Assembly (NCBI GenBank): GCA_028876385.1
Contig: JAGWSF010000101.1
Location: 1 to 36,735 of the forward strand
Reading direction: 5' to 3'
Source: Acidobacteriota bacterium
GTDB taxonomy: Bacteria; Actinomycetota; Acidimicrobiia; Acidimicrobiales; Palsa-688
DNA: 36,735 bases
Below are positions 22,575 to 30,090 of the stretch, piece after piece; position 1 is the stretch's first letter; each line of letters opens with the position of its first letter. Position numbers and translations under genes: made by a program. Under the pieces are notes generated by a model, which worked only from the letters and a program-made list of their open reading frames with translations, did no database searches and was not told the origin of the DNA.

Positions 22575-24967
22575 CGGTGACCCAGGAAGCCTCGGTCGCC
22601 CCTCCGGGCGCCCCCGACCTGAGCCCCGGCTGGGCCGCCAACGGACTCAGCGGCGACGAGGTCGCCGACCGGGTACGCCAGGGGCGGTCCAACCGCCTGG
22701 AGACACCCAACACCCAGTCGTGGCTGCAGATACTGCGCCGAAACGCCGTCACCCGCCTCAACTTCCTGCTGCTGGTGCTGGGGTGCGCCACCCTCGCCAC
22801 CGGGTCCGGGCCCGACGCCACCTTCCTCGCCGTGGCGGTCATCAACAGTGTGGTCGGCGCGGCCCAGGAGGCCCGGGCCAAGCGGACCCTCGACCGCCTG
22901 GCGGTCATCAATGCGCCGCGGGCCCGCGTGGTTCGTGACGGCACGATCCAGGAGATACCCCCCGAGGACGTGGTAGTCGACGACCTGCTCGAGTTGCGGC
23001 CCGGCGACCAGAGTGTCGCCGACGCCGTGGTGGTGGCCATGGCGGCCGAGATGGACGAGTCCCTCGCCACGGGGGAGTCCGAGCCGGTGGCCAAAGAGGC
23101 CGGTGACCGCATCCTGTCGGGTTCGTGGGTCGTGGCCGGCAGCGTCAGAGCCCGGGCCAGCGGGGTCGGGGCGGCGTCGTTCGCCAACCGCTTGGCCGAG
23201 GAGGCCCGACGGTTCAGCCTGGCCAGCTCCGAACTGGTGCGCGGCATCAACGACCTTTTGCGCTGGCTCTCATGGGTGATGATCGTCGTGGGGCCCGTCC
23301 TGGTGGTGCGCGAACTGCAGACCGAACCGTGGCGGGTGGCGATCCGGCTGGCCGTGGCCGGACTGGTCGGGATGGTGCCGGAAGGGCTGGTCCTGCTCAC
23401 CACCCTGGCCTTCCTTGCGGCCGCGGTGCGCCTGAGCCGCCGCCAGGTGCTCATACAGGAGATGCCGGCCGTCGAGACCCTGGCGCGGGTCGACTCGTTG
23501 TGCGTGGACAAGACCGGAACGCTGACCGAAGCGGGGATCGCCTTCAGCCGCATGCAGGTCGGGTCGGCCTCCGAAGCGGAGGTGTCGGATGCGGTGGCCG
23601 GTCTGGCCCGGGCCCCCGGAGCCAACGCCACCATGGCCGCGCTGGCGGCCGGGCTCGCCGCCGGCGAGCCGTGGCCGGCGACCCGGAGAGTGCCTTTCAG
23701 CTCGGCGCGCAAGTGGAGCGCGGCGGAGTTCCCCGGGCGGGGTACGTGGGTGCTGGGCGCACCCGAGATGGTCGCCGCCGACGATCCCGCCGGGCTTCTG
23801 CCCGTCGCCGCTCAGTGGGCGGCGCAAGGGTCGAGGGTGCTGATCGTGGCGACCGGCGACCACCCCCTCGAAGGCACCGACCTCCCCGAGGGATTGACGG
23901 CGGTGGCGGTGGTGGAGCTCCGGGAAAAAGTACGGGACCAGGTGGCCGGAACCCTCGCCTTCTTCGTCCGCCAGGGCGTGACCGTCCGGGTCGTCTCCGG
24001 TGACCATCCGGTGACGGTGCGCGCCGTGGCCGAGCGGGTGGGCCTCGATGGCGCCGACCGGGCCGTCGACGCCCGGGGACTGCCCGACGACGGGACTGAT
24101 CTGGGGCGGGTGGTGGAGGCCAACCGGGTGTTCGGCCGGGTGACACCCGAGCAGAAACGGTCCCTCGTCGCCGCCTTGCACCGCGACGGTCACACCGTGG
24201 CCATGACCGGGGACGGTGTCAACGACGCCCTTGCGTTGAAGGAGGCGGACCTCGGTATCGCCATGGGATCGGGCTCGGCGGTGGCCCGCAACGTGGCCCA
24301 GGTGGTGATCCTCGACGACGACTTCGACGTGCTGCCGTCAGTGGTCGCCGAGGGCCGGCGGGTGCTGGCCAACATCGAGATGATCGCGGTGCTGTTCCTG
24401 GTGAAGAACGTCTACTCGCTGGTCATCTCGGTGGTGGTGTCGGTCACGGGCTGGCCCTACCCGTTCCTGCCCAGGCATCTGACCCTCATCAGCGCCGTGG
24501 GGATAGGCATCCCGGGCTTCTTCCTGGCCCTGGCCCCCAACGAACGGATCTTCCGGCCGGGGTTCCTGCGCCGGGCCCTCACCCGTTCGGTCATGGCCGG
24601 GTCGCTGACCGCGCTCTCCGTGATCCTGACCTACGCTGCGGCGAGAGCGGAGGGCCTGTCGGGCGACGCGTCGCGCACTGCGGCCATCATCGTGACCATC
24701 GTGGTGACCCTGTGGGTCCTCGCCATGGTGGCCCGCCCCCTCACCTACCGGCGGGTCGCCCTCGTCGCGTCCATGGGTCTGCTCTTCCTCGGCGCCTACT
24801 TCGCCCCCGGGGTGAGCTCCTTCTTCTCCCTTCAGCACCGCCCGAGCGCGGCGGTGACCGTCGAGGCGCTGGCCTTCGGGGCGGCCGCGGTGGTCCTCAT
24901 CGAGGCGGTGTCGCGCACCGCGGTCTTCCGACGCATGGCCGGTGCGGGCGGCCACCAGCGCGCCTGA
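22556..24967 (+). CDS. Cation-transporting P-type ATPase (CtpE-like)
   Basis: An 803-residue P-type ATPase that probably moves Ca2+ or another divalent cation using ATP. It has the actuator loop TGES at 172-175, membrane helix 4 with MVPEGLVLLTTLAF (PEGL at 275-278), the phosphorylation site DKTGT with Asp318, and the hinge TGDGVND at 551-557. About ten membrane helices are visible: two before TGES, two before DKTGT, six at the C-terminus. The PEGLVLL motif and overall layout match mycobacterial CtpE, a calcium transporter, better than heavy-metal ATPases; no N-terminal metal-binding domain is present. The start region is a threefold 10-bp repeat giving ATGs in three frames; only 22556 leads into the enzyme. 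Confidence 0.93.
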   Translation: MTRDDPAVTQEASVAPPGAPDLSPGWAANGLSGDEVADRVRQGRSNRLETPNTQSWLQILRRNAVTRLNFLLLVLGCATLATGSGPDATFLAVAVINSVVGAAQEARAKRTLDRLAVINAPRARVVRDGTIQEIPPEDVVVDDLLELRPGDQSVADAVVVAMAAEMDESLATGESEPVAKEAGDRILSGSWVVAGSVRARASGVGAASFANRLAEEARRFSLASSELVRGINDLLRWLSWVMIVVGPVLVVRELQTEPWRVAIRLAVAGLVGMVPEGLVLLTTLAFLAAAVRLSRRQVLIQEMPAVETLARVDSLCVDKTGTLTEAGIAFSRMQVGSASEAEVSDAVAGLARAPGANATMAALAAGLAAGEPWPATRRVPFSSARKWSAAEFPGRGTWVLGAPEMVAADDPAGLLPVAAQWAAQGSRVLIVATGDHPLEGTDLPEGLTAVAVVELREKVRDQVAGTLAFFVRQGVTVRVVSGDHPVTVRAVAERVGLDGADRAVDARGLPDDGTDLGRVVEANRVFGRVTPEQKRSLVAALHRDGHTVAMTGDGVNDALALKEADLGIAMGSGSAVARNVAQVVILDDDFDVLPSVVAEGRRVLANIEMIAVLFLVKNVYSLVISVVVSVTGWPYPFLPRHLTLISAVGIGIPGFFLALAPNERIFRPGFLRRALTRSVMAGSLTALSVILTYAAARAEGLSGDASRTAAIIVTIVVTLWVLAMVARPLTYRRVALVASMGLLFLGAYFAPGVSSFFSLQHRPSAAVTVEALAFGAAAVVLIEAVSRTAVFRRMAGAGGHQRA

Positions 24968-25034
24968 GCGCTCGCGCCGGGCCCCGGACGTCCGCTGCCG
25001 GCCAGCCTCCCCCGGGTCTCGGTTGTTAGGGGTG

Positions 25035-25080
25035 TCAGGCGTTCGGGGGTTCAGGCGTTCGGGGGGTCAGGCGTTCTGGT
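25035..25080. repeat. 16-bp repeat, three copies, at the 3' end of the VOC gene
   Basis: TCAGGCGTTC recurs at 25035, 25051 and 25067 with G-rich spacers. On the minus strand each copy reads AACGCCTGA, so the last codons and stop of the VOC gene are repeated twice downstream. It probably arose by slippage. Confidence 0.8.
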
Positions 25081-25498
25081 CGCGGACCGACCCACCAGCG
25101 CCTCCGGGGGTGGCCGGGATGTCACGCTGCAGGAGCTCCACGAGATAACCGTCGGGGTCTTCGATGTAGGCCATGAGGACCGGCCAGCGCTCCAGGCGCT
25201 CGGGGGCCATGTGGGACCGGTAGCCGGCGGCCACGGCCCGGTCGTGGAGACCCTGGCAGTCGTCGGTGTAGACGTAGAGCTTCCACACCGAGGTTCCCGG
25301 CTGTACCGCGTCGGGCTTGGAGCGGTCGTGGGCCAACTGGATCCAGCCACCCCGCTCGGGGTTCTCGATCATGGCCTCTTCGATGTCGTCGGTGATCTGG
25401 GTGCGGCTCGTGCAGGTCAGGCCCAGGGTCTCGTAGAAGCGGATGGTGGCGTCGATGTCACTGACGTAGATGCAGAACTGCCGGAACCACGAGGTCAC
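25067..25498 (-). CDS. VOC (glyoxalase/dioxygenase superfamily) protein
   Basis: A 143-residue single-module VOC protein. It begins FRQFCIYVSDIDATIRFYETLGLTCTSRTQI, the first beta-alpha-beta unit, and ends VLMAYIEDPDGYLVELLQRD, the second unit with the usual metal-binding Glu in DPDGYLVEL. TSVWKLYVYTDD precedes it. The size and layout resemble lactoylglutathione lyase, but many VOC proteins have other substrates, so activity is not assigned. The GTG start at 25498 has GAGGGG upstream. It is divergent from the SDR gene across a 340-base gap. Confidence 0.85.
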   Translation of the reverse strand: MTSWFRQFCIYVSDIDATIRFYETLGLTCTSRTQITDDIEEAMIENPERGGWIQLAHDRSKPDAVQPGTSVWKLYVYTDDCQGLHDRAVAAGYRSHMAPERLERWPVLMAYIEDPDGYLVELLQRDIPATPGGAGGSVRDQNA

Positions 25499-25838
25499 GC
25501 CGAGAGCCCCTCGGTGACCCCGGACCCGATGGTGTCGCGGTCGGAGCCCGCCATCGACGGCGCCTGCGTCTCAACCCCCATGGAAACCCCCCGGTCGACG
25601 GCCCGATACGACGAGCCGACGCCCACGGTATCCACGGGAATCGGTGACGTCAACCCGTCGAGGTCCCCCATGGAACGCCGTCAACCGGTCGAACGCCGTC
25701 CTTGACACGAGACGAATGAAGCCCGGAAAGCGGCCCCCATTTACCCCCAATGGCGACCGGACGGTTCGGGCCGGACTGTTTGACAGTGCCTCCGGCTGAC
25801 GATACGGTCCGGCGACGACGACAGTTCGGGGGTGGAGG
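25499..25838. other. Divergent intergenic region between VOC and SDR genes
   Basis: No gene was found in these 340 bases. It contains a strong promoter for the SDR gene (25780-25808). CCCCCATGGAA occurs twice (near 25576 and 25667) with different flanks, without evident meaning. Confidence 0.5.
25780..25808 (+). promoter_or_regulatory. Sigma-70 promoter for the SDR gene
   Basis: A perfect TTGACA (25780-25785) and a -10 of TACGGT (25803-25808) are separated by exactly 17 bases, about 30 bases before the SDR ATG. This is the best -35/-10 pair in the window. A GC-rich palindromic stretch (CGGACGGTTCGGGCCGGAC) just upstream may bind a regulator. Confidence 0.7.
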
Positions 25839-26723
25839 ATGCAGACACTGGCCGGCAAGGTCGCGGTGGTGACCGGCGGTGGTGGAGGGATCGGCCGGGC
25901 CTTGGCCCGTCGGTTCGGCCAGGAAGGCATGAAGGTGGTCCTGGCCGACTACGACACCGATCTCCTGGCCGCTGCGGAGCAGGAAATGACCGACGCATCG
26001 GTGGAAGTTCTGGCCGTTCCCGTGGACGTGACCAAGCGGACGTCGGTGGACGCCTTGAGAGACGCCACGCTCGAACGTTTCGGTGAGGTCCACCTGCTCT
26101 GCAACAACGCCGGGATCGCCAATCAGGGTTCGGGCGCGATATGGGACCTCGAGGATGCCGATTGGCGGTGGTCGCTCGACGTGCACCTGCTCGGTGTGGC
26201 CCACGGATGCGAGTCCTTCGTCCCGGTGATGTTGGGCCAGGATCAGGAAGCCCATATAGTCAACACATCCTCGGGTAACGGCGGGCTATATCCCCTTCCC
26301 ACCACGCCGACATATGCCGTCGCCAAGGCCGCCATGACCACCTATTCCGAGTGCCTGTGGGGCCAGCTGCGAGCGGCGGGAGCGAAGATCGGGGTCTCGG
26401 TCCTCTTCCCCACCGGTTACTCGCCGGGCCTGCTGAACACCGGGATCTGGAATCAGCGGGAACGCCCCGCCGAGTACGCCGGTAGCGTGGCTCGTCCCCT
26501 GCGGCGCGGTCTCGACCTCTTCTTGGAGAGAGCCAAGGAGGAGGGCCGGGAGGTCCGGTTCACCCCGCTCGAGGAGGTGGCCGACCAGGTAGTGGTGGGG
26601 GTGACCACCGACCAGTTCTGGTTGCACGTCCCTTCCGAGGCCTCCGACCAGAAGCTGCGCGACCGCTTCGAGTCGATCATCGAGAGACGCCCGCCGCTGT
26701 ACCTGACCACGCCGTCGCTCTAG
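25839..26723 (+). CDS. Short-chain dehydrogenase/reductase
   Basis: A 294-residue classical SDR. The cofactor loop GGGGGIG (about 13-19) follows VAVVTG. LADYDTD places an Asp after strand 2, which usually favours NAD over NADP. NNAG is at about 89-92. The catalytic Ser (NTSSGNGG) and Y-A-V-A-K are present. The substrate is unknown. The C-terminal 60 residues (residues about 230-294) are longer than in the smallest SDRs and resemble those of actinobacterial SDRs for steroid or lipid ketones. GGAGG lies directly against the ATG, an unusually short spacing. Preceded by a near-consensus promoter, so likely well expressed or regulated. Confidence 0.9.
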   Translation: MQTLAGKVAVVTGGGGGIGRALARRFGQEGMKVVLADYDTDLLAAAEQEMTDASVEVLAVPVDVTKRTSVDALRDATLERFGEVHLLCNNAGIANQGSGAIWDLEDADWRWSLDVHLLGVAHGCESFVPVMLGQDQEAHIVNTSSGNGGLYPLPTTPTYAVAKAAMTTYSECLWGQLRAAGAKIGVSVLFPTGYSPGLLNTGIWNQRERPAEYAGSVARPLRRGLDLFLERAKEEGREVRFTPLEEVADQVVVGVTTDQFWLHVPSEASDQKLRDRFESIIERRPPLYLTTPSL

Positions 26724-26867
26724 GCGCCCGCCCTTTTGTGCGTGGGGTGACGGCCGACCGGAGCATCGGGGCCGAGCCGCTAGATTGGCTATCGAGGCGC
26801 ACCCCGCTTCGCCTCGCCGTGATCGGTCGCCGGAACCCCGGCAGCGCCCGGGCACATCTGTCATCCA

Positions 26868-26941
26868 GCCCCTGTAGCTCAGTCGGATAGAGCGGCTGCC
26901 TTCTAAGCAGCGGGTCGCAGGTTCGAGTCCTGCCGGGGGCG
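26868..26941 (+). tRNA. tRNA-Arg (TCT)
   Basis: Acceptor GCCCCTG pairs with CGGGGGC (one G-U pair). The anticodon stem GCTGC/GCAGC encloses CTTCTAA, giving TCT. The T-loop TTCGAGT is present and the discriminator is G. CCA is not encoded. A TAGATT box lies about 80 bases upstream. Confidence 0.95.
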
Positions 26942-26982
26942 CTCCCAGGAGCTCGGCGGACATCCCCCTCCGAGGGGCGCGG

Positions 26983-27573
26983 TCAGGTGAGCGCCCCCGA
27001 CGAAGCGGTCGGCAGGCGCCGGATCCGGGCCAGGACGGCGGCGGCCGTGGCCAGCATCACGACCCCGTACAACTCCAGCGCCCGGTCGCCCACCACCCAC
27101 CCGTAGGCGCCCCACGATCCGGCGTCGACCACGGCCAGCCACCACGTCCAGCGCGACAACCCGACCGGCCGGGAGCTGGTGTAGGCCGAGTACACCGCCG
27201 GTCCGCAGCAAACGAGCACACCGGCGGCGAGAGCCACCGTGAGGATGCCGGCCACGGCGCTCAGGGCGATGGCGGCGAGCCACAGGCCGGCCAGAGCCAG
27301 GTCGGCCCGTCGAACCGCCCGCCGCAGGAGCAGGACCGTCCATGTCGAGGTGGCCAGGGCCGGGATCGACACCAGCCACACCGCGGGGAGGTGTCGATCC
27401 AACCCGTAGGTCAGCCACGCCAGGTCGGCGATGCCGGCGTTCATGGCCGCCAGGGCCGACACCCCGGCCACGTGACCGGTGCGCAGCGTCCGAAGCGGCT
27501 GCGGCAGGAGCCGCACCAGGAACGCCGCGGAGGCCGCCACGGCCAGGGCGGTGGCGGCGCTGAAGCCGGTCAC
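26983..27573 (-). CDS. PQ-loop repeat membrane protein (SWEET-like)
   Basis: A 196-residue protein with about six or seven membrane helices. The first half carries LLPQPLRTLRTGHVAGVS with Pro24-Gln25, the PQ-loop motif. The second half repeats the pattern (CGPAVYSAYTSSRPVGLSRWTWWLAVVDAGSWGAYGWVVGD) with Gln changed to Ala, so it is two PQ-loop modules joined by a linker helix. SemiSWEETs have one module and transport sugars; other PQ-loop proteins transport amino acids. Substrate unknown. I start at GTG 27573, six bases after the crotonase stop, so the two are probably co-transcribed. The reading to 27756 would add 61 charged residues inside the previous gene. Confidence 0.75.
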   Translation of the reverse strand: MTGFSAATALAVAASAAFLVRLLPQPLRTLRTGHVAGVSALAAMNAGIADLAWLTYGLDRHLPAVWLVSIPALATSTWTVLLLRRAVRRADLALAGLWLAAIALSAVAGILTVALAAGVLVCCGPAVYSAYTSSRPVGLSRWTWWLAVVDAGSWGAYGWVVGDRALELYGVVMLATAAAVLARIRRLPTASSGALT

Positions 27574-27578
27574 GGCGA

Positions 27579-28331
27579 TCAGACAGCCCAGCGGGGAGGG
27601 CGCTTCTCCCGGAACGCGGCGATGCCTTCGGCGCCGGTCTCGGTGCCGAAGAAAGCGGCCGATATCCCCGCCGCGTAGCCGAGCCCGGATGCCACATCCA
27701 TGCTCGGCACCTGCCTCAGCAGCTCCCTCGTCGCCTCGAGGGCGCCCGGCTCGCATGTCCGGAACAGATCCAGGAGGCCGTCGAGGGCGGGCTCCAACTC
27801 CCCGACGGGGACGACCGAGCCGACCAGGCCGCAGCTCATCGCCGCCTCGGGGTCGAACGTCTCACCGGTGAGCAGGTAGCGCGACGCCGCCGACGGACTC
27901 ATCTTGCGCAGGCACAATACCGATATGAGGGCCGGCACCAGGCCGAGGCGGACCTCCGAGAAGCAGAAGGTCGCGGTTTCGACGCTCACCGCCACGTCGG
28001 CCGACGCCAGCAGCCCGAAACCGCCGGCCCGGACGTGGCCGTTGACAGCCGCCACCACCGGCTTGGGGTGCTCCCACAGGGCCAGCAGCAGCTCCCCGAA
28101 GGAACCGGGCCCGTCCTGCACGGGCGGGTCGCTCAGGTCGGCCCCGGCGCAGAAAGTGTTCCCGGTGCCGGTGATGGCCACCGCCCGGACCGTCGGATCG
28201 GCCGCCACGTCGGCGAGATGATCGATCATCTCGGCCACCAGCCGCCGCGACAGGGCGTTGCGGTTGGCCGGGGAATCCAGGGTGAGGACCGCGGAACCGC
28301 GCCGGTCGGACCGCCGGACCAGGTCGGTCAC
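27579..28331 (-). CDS. Enoyl-CoA hydratase family protein, methylglutaconyl-CoA hydratase-like
   Basis: A 250-residue crotonase. The CoA-binding oxyanion segments are TFCAGADLSD (about 60-69) and AVNGHVRAGGFGLLASADVAV. The first catalytic Glu of classical enoyl-CoA hydratase (GGGCEL) is replaced by Gly (GGFGL), while the second is kept (FSEVRLGLVPALIS). This pattern, including SEVRLG.VPA.IS, is as I recall that of bacterial methylglutaconyl-CoA hydratases of leucine and isoprenoid degradation such as LiuC. An HMG-CoA lyase gene lies in the same window. The GTG start follows the preceding gene's stop by ten bases. The assignment within the family is tentative. Confidence 0.85.
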   Translation of the reverse strand: MTDLVRRSDRRGSAVLTLDSPANRNALSRRLVAEMIDHLADVAADPTVRAVAITGTGNTFCAGADLSDPPVQDGPGSFGELLLALWEHPKPVVAAVNGHVRAGGFGLLASADVAVSVETATFCFSEVRLGLVPALISVLCLRKMSPSAASRYLLTGETFDPEAAMSCGLVGSVVPVGELEPALDGLLDLFRTCEPGALEATRELLRQVPSMDVASGLGYAAGISAAFFGTETGAEGIAAFREKRPPRWAV

Positions 28332-28341
28332 GGGACGGGAC

Positions 28342-28752
28342 TCAGAACTCGGGGGAGAGGGGGCGTTCCACCGCGCCGGTGACCATCTCGTGCAGTTCGA
28401 ACGGGGTGCACGGCGGGGCCGTGATCCCGGCGAGCAGGTTGAGCTCGAGGGGGATGAGCGAACGACGCTGGAGTCTGATCAGCGAATGCTCGTCCCAGGT
28501 CAGTAGGAGCAGGTCCGACGCCAGCCGGGCGACCGTGCCCGACCAACCGGCGGGCTCGGGTGGGGAGGCCGGGTAGGCCAGGCGCATGAGATCGGCGCGC
28601 GAGGCGTGGCCGAGCAGGGCGATCAGCGTCCAGGCCGGGACCCGTTCGCGGCGGGAGATGTAGCTCTCGAGGGTGCGCCCTTGGAGGATCCGCTCCGCCT
28701 CCCCGACGATCCCTCGGGCGCCTCGGTACTGACGACCCTTCCCCCAACGCAT
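28342..28752 (-). CDS. Hypothetical protein
   Basis: A 136-residue basic protein I do not recognise. MRWGKGRQYRGARGIVGEAERILQGRT is followed by a helical middle (RRERVPAWTLIALLGHASRADLMRLA) and ends HEMVTGAVERPLSPEF. There is no signal or membrane segment. It is just upstream of the crotonase and probably in its operon. ATG 28752 is chosen; its start overlaps the stop of a three-codon reading (ATG GCC GCC TGA) that carries the good ribosome site AGGAG, so translation may be coupled to a minimal leader. Confidence 0.65.
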   Translation of the reverse strand: MRWGKGRQYRGARGIVGEAERILQGRTLESYISRRERVPAWTLIALLGHASRADLMRLAYPASPPEPAGWSGTVARLASDLLLLTWDEHSLIRLQRRSLIPLELNLLAGITAPPCTPFELHEMVTGAVERPLSPEF

Positions 28753-28927
28753 CAGGCGGCCATTCCTGTCTCCTAGTACGGCTCGGCCCAACCCATCCGG
28801 AGTGGGCCTGTCGGTGCTGCCCCCGAATCCTTCAACAGCGGCCCTGAGCGTAGCAGTCGGTCCCGGAGCGATGAGCGAGGCCCCCGCCCCTGACCGGGCC
28901 AGGAGGCCTCGGCGCCGGGCGGGGAAC

Positions 28928-28933
28928 TACCTT
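28928..28933 (+). promoter_or_regulatory. Leaderless -10 box (TACCTT) for the acyl-CoA dehydrogenase gene
   Basis: TACCTT ends eight bases before the ATG at 28942. No Shine-Dalgarno sequence is present. Confidence 0.5.
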
Positions 28934-28941
28934 GAACGGTC

Positions 28942-30090
28942 ATGATCCGGACTCTCTTCGATGCCGACCACGAGGCCCTGCGGGCCAGCTTCCGGTCGTG
29001 GCTGAGCAAGGAGGTGGTGCCGCACCTCGAGGAGTGGGACGGCGCGGGGATCGTGCCCCGCCAGGTGTTCGCCGAAGCCGGCCGGCACGGATTCCTTGGC
29101 ATGGCCATACCGGAGGAGTACGGGGGCGGTGGCCAACCCGACTTCCGTTACAACCTGGTCATAGGCGAGGAGGTCCAGGCGGCCGGGGCCGGCGCCGCGG
29201 GCCTGGGCCTGACGCTGCACAACGACATCTGCCTCCCCTATTTTCTGCGTTACTGCAACGAGGACCAGCGCCGACGGTGGCTGCCCGGGTTGGCTTCGGG
29301 GGAACTGATCACCGCCATAGCCATGACCGAGCCGGGAATCGGTTCCGATCTGGCCTCCATGTCCACCACCGCCCGGCGCGACGGGGATTCTTATGTGGTC
29401 AACGGATCGAAGACGTTCATCACCAACGGGATCAACGCCGATCTGGTCATCACCGCGGTGAAGACCGACCCGACCCAGAGGCACAAGGGCATGTCGTTGC
29501 TGGTGCTCGAGCGGGGCATGGCCGGTTTCGAACGGGGACGCAACCTGGACAAGATCGGTCAGCACGCCCAGGACACCGCCGAGTTGTTCTTCACCGACGT
29601 GGTCGTTCCCGCCGCCAACCTGCTGGGCGACGAGGGCCAGGGCTTCGGTCATCTGGTGGCCAACCTGCCTCAGGAGCGTCTGTCCATCGCCGCCGCCGGG
29701 GTGGCCGCGGCCCGGGCCGCGCTCGGCTGGACGCTCGAGTACGTGAAGGAGCGGACGGCCTTCGGTCAGGCCATCGGCTCGTTCCAGAACAGCCGGTTCG
29801 TGCTGGCCGAGGTGGCCACCGAGGTGGAGGTCGGCCAGGCCTTCGTCGATCGTTGCGTCACCGCCCTGAACGACGGCGACCTCACCGTCGAGGAGGCGGC
29901 GATGGCCAAGTGGTGGTGCACCGAACTGCAGAAGCGAGCCGTGGACCGGTGCCTGCAGCTGTTCGGCGGGTACGGCTACATGACCGAGTACCCCATCGCC
30001 CGGGCCTACCTCGACGCCCGCATAACCACCATCTACGGGGGCACCACCGAGATCATGAAAGAGATCGTCGGTCGCTCCCTGGGCCTTTGA
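28942..30090 (+). CDS. Acyl-CoA dehydrogenase of the LCAD/isovaleryl type
   Basis: A 382-residue FAD enzyme, full length for the family. AMTEPGIGSD (127-136) and GSKTFITNG (155-163) bind FAD and substrate, and FGGYGYMTEYPIARAYLDARITTIYGGTTEI (341-371) is the C-terminal signature. In medium-chain enzymes the base is the Glu of YEGT; here that position is Gly (YGGT). The LPQER motif (243-247, Glu245) matches where long-chain and isovaleryl-CoA dehydrogenases carry their base instead, so Glu245 should be catalytic. It oxidises an acyl-CoA to the 2-enoyl-CoA, passing electrons to ETF. Chain preference is unknown. Its end overlaps the convergent kelch gene by 38 bases. Confidence 0.93.
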   Translation: MIRTLFDADHEALRASFRSWLSKEVVPHLEEWDGAGIVPRQVFAEAGRHGFLGMAIPEEYGGGGQPDFRYNLVIGEEVQAAGAGAAGLGLTLHNDICLPYFLRYCNEDQRRRWLPGLASGELITAIAMTEPGIGSDLASMSTTARRDGDSYVVNGSKTFITNGINADLVITAVKTDPTQRHKGMSLLVLERGMAGFERGRNLDKIGQHAQDTAELFFTDVVVPAANLLGDEGQGFGHLVANLPQERLSIAAAGVAAARAALGWTLEYVKERTAFGQAIGSFQNSRFVLAEVATEVEVGQAFVDRCVTALNDGDLTVEEAAMAKWWCTELQKRAVDRCLQLFGGYGYMTEYPIARAYLDARITTIYGGTTEIMKEIVGRSLGL

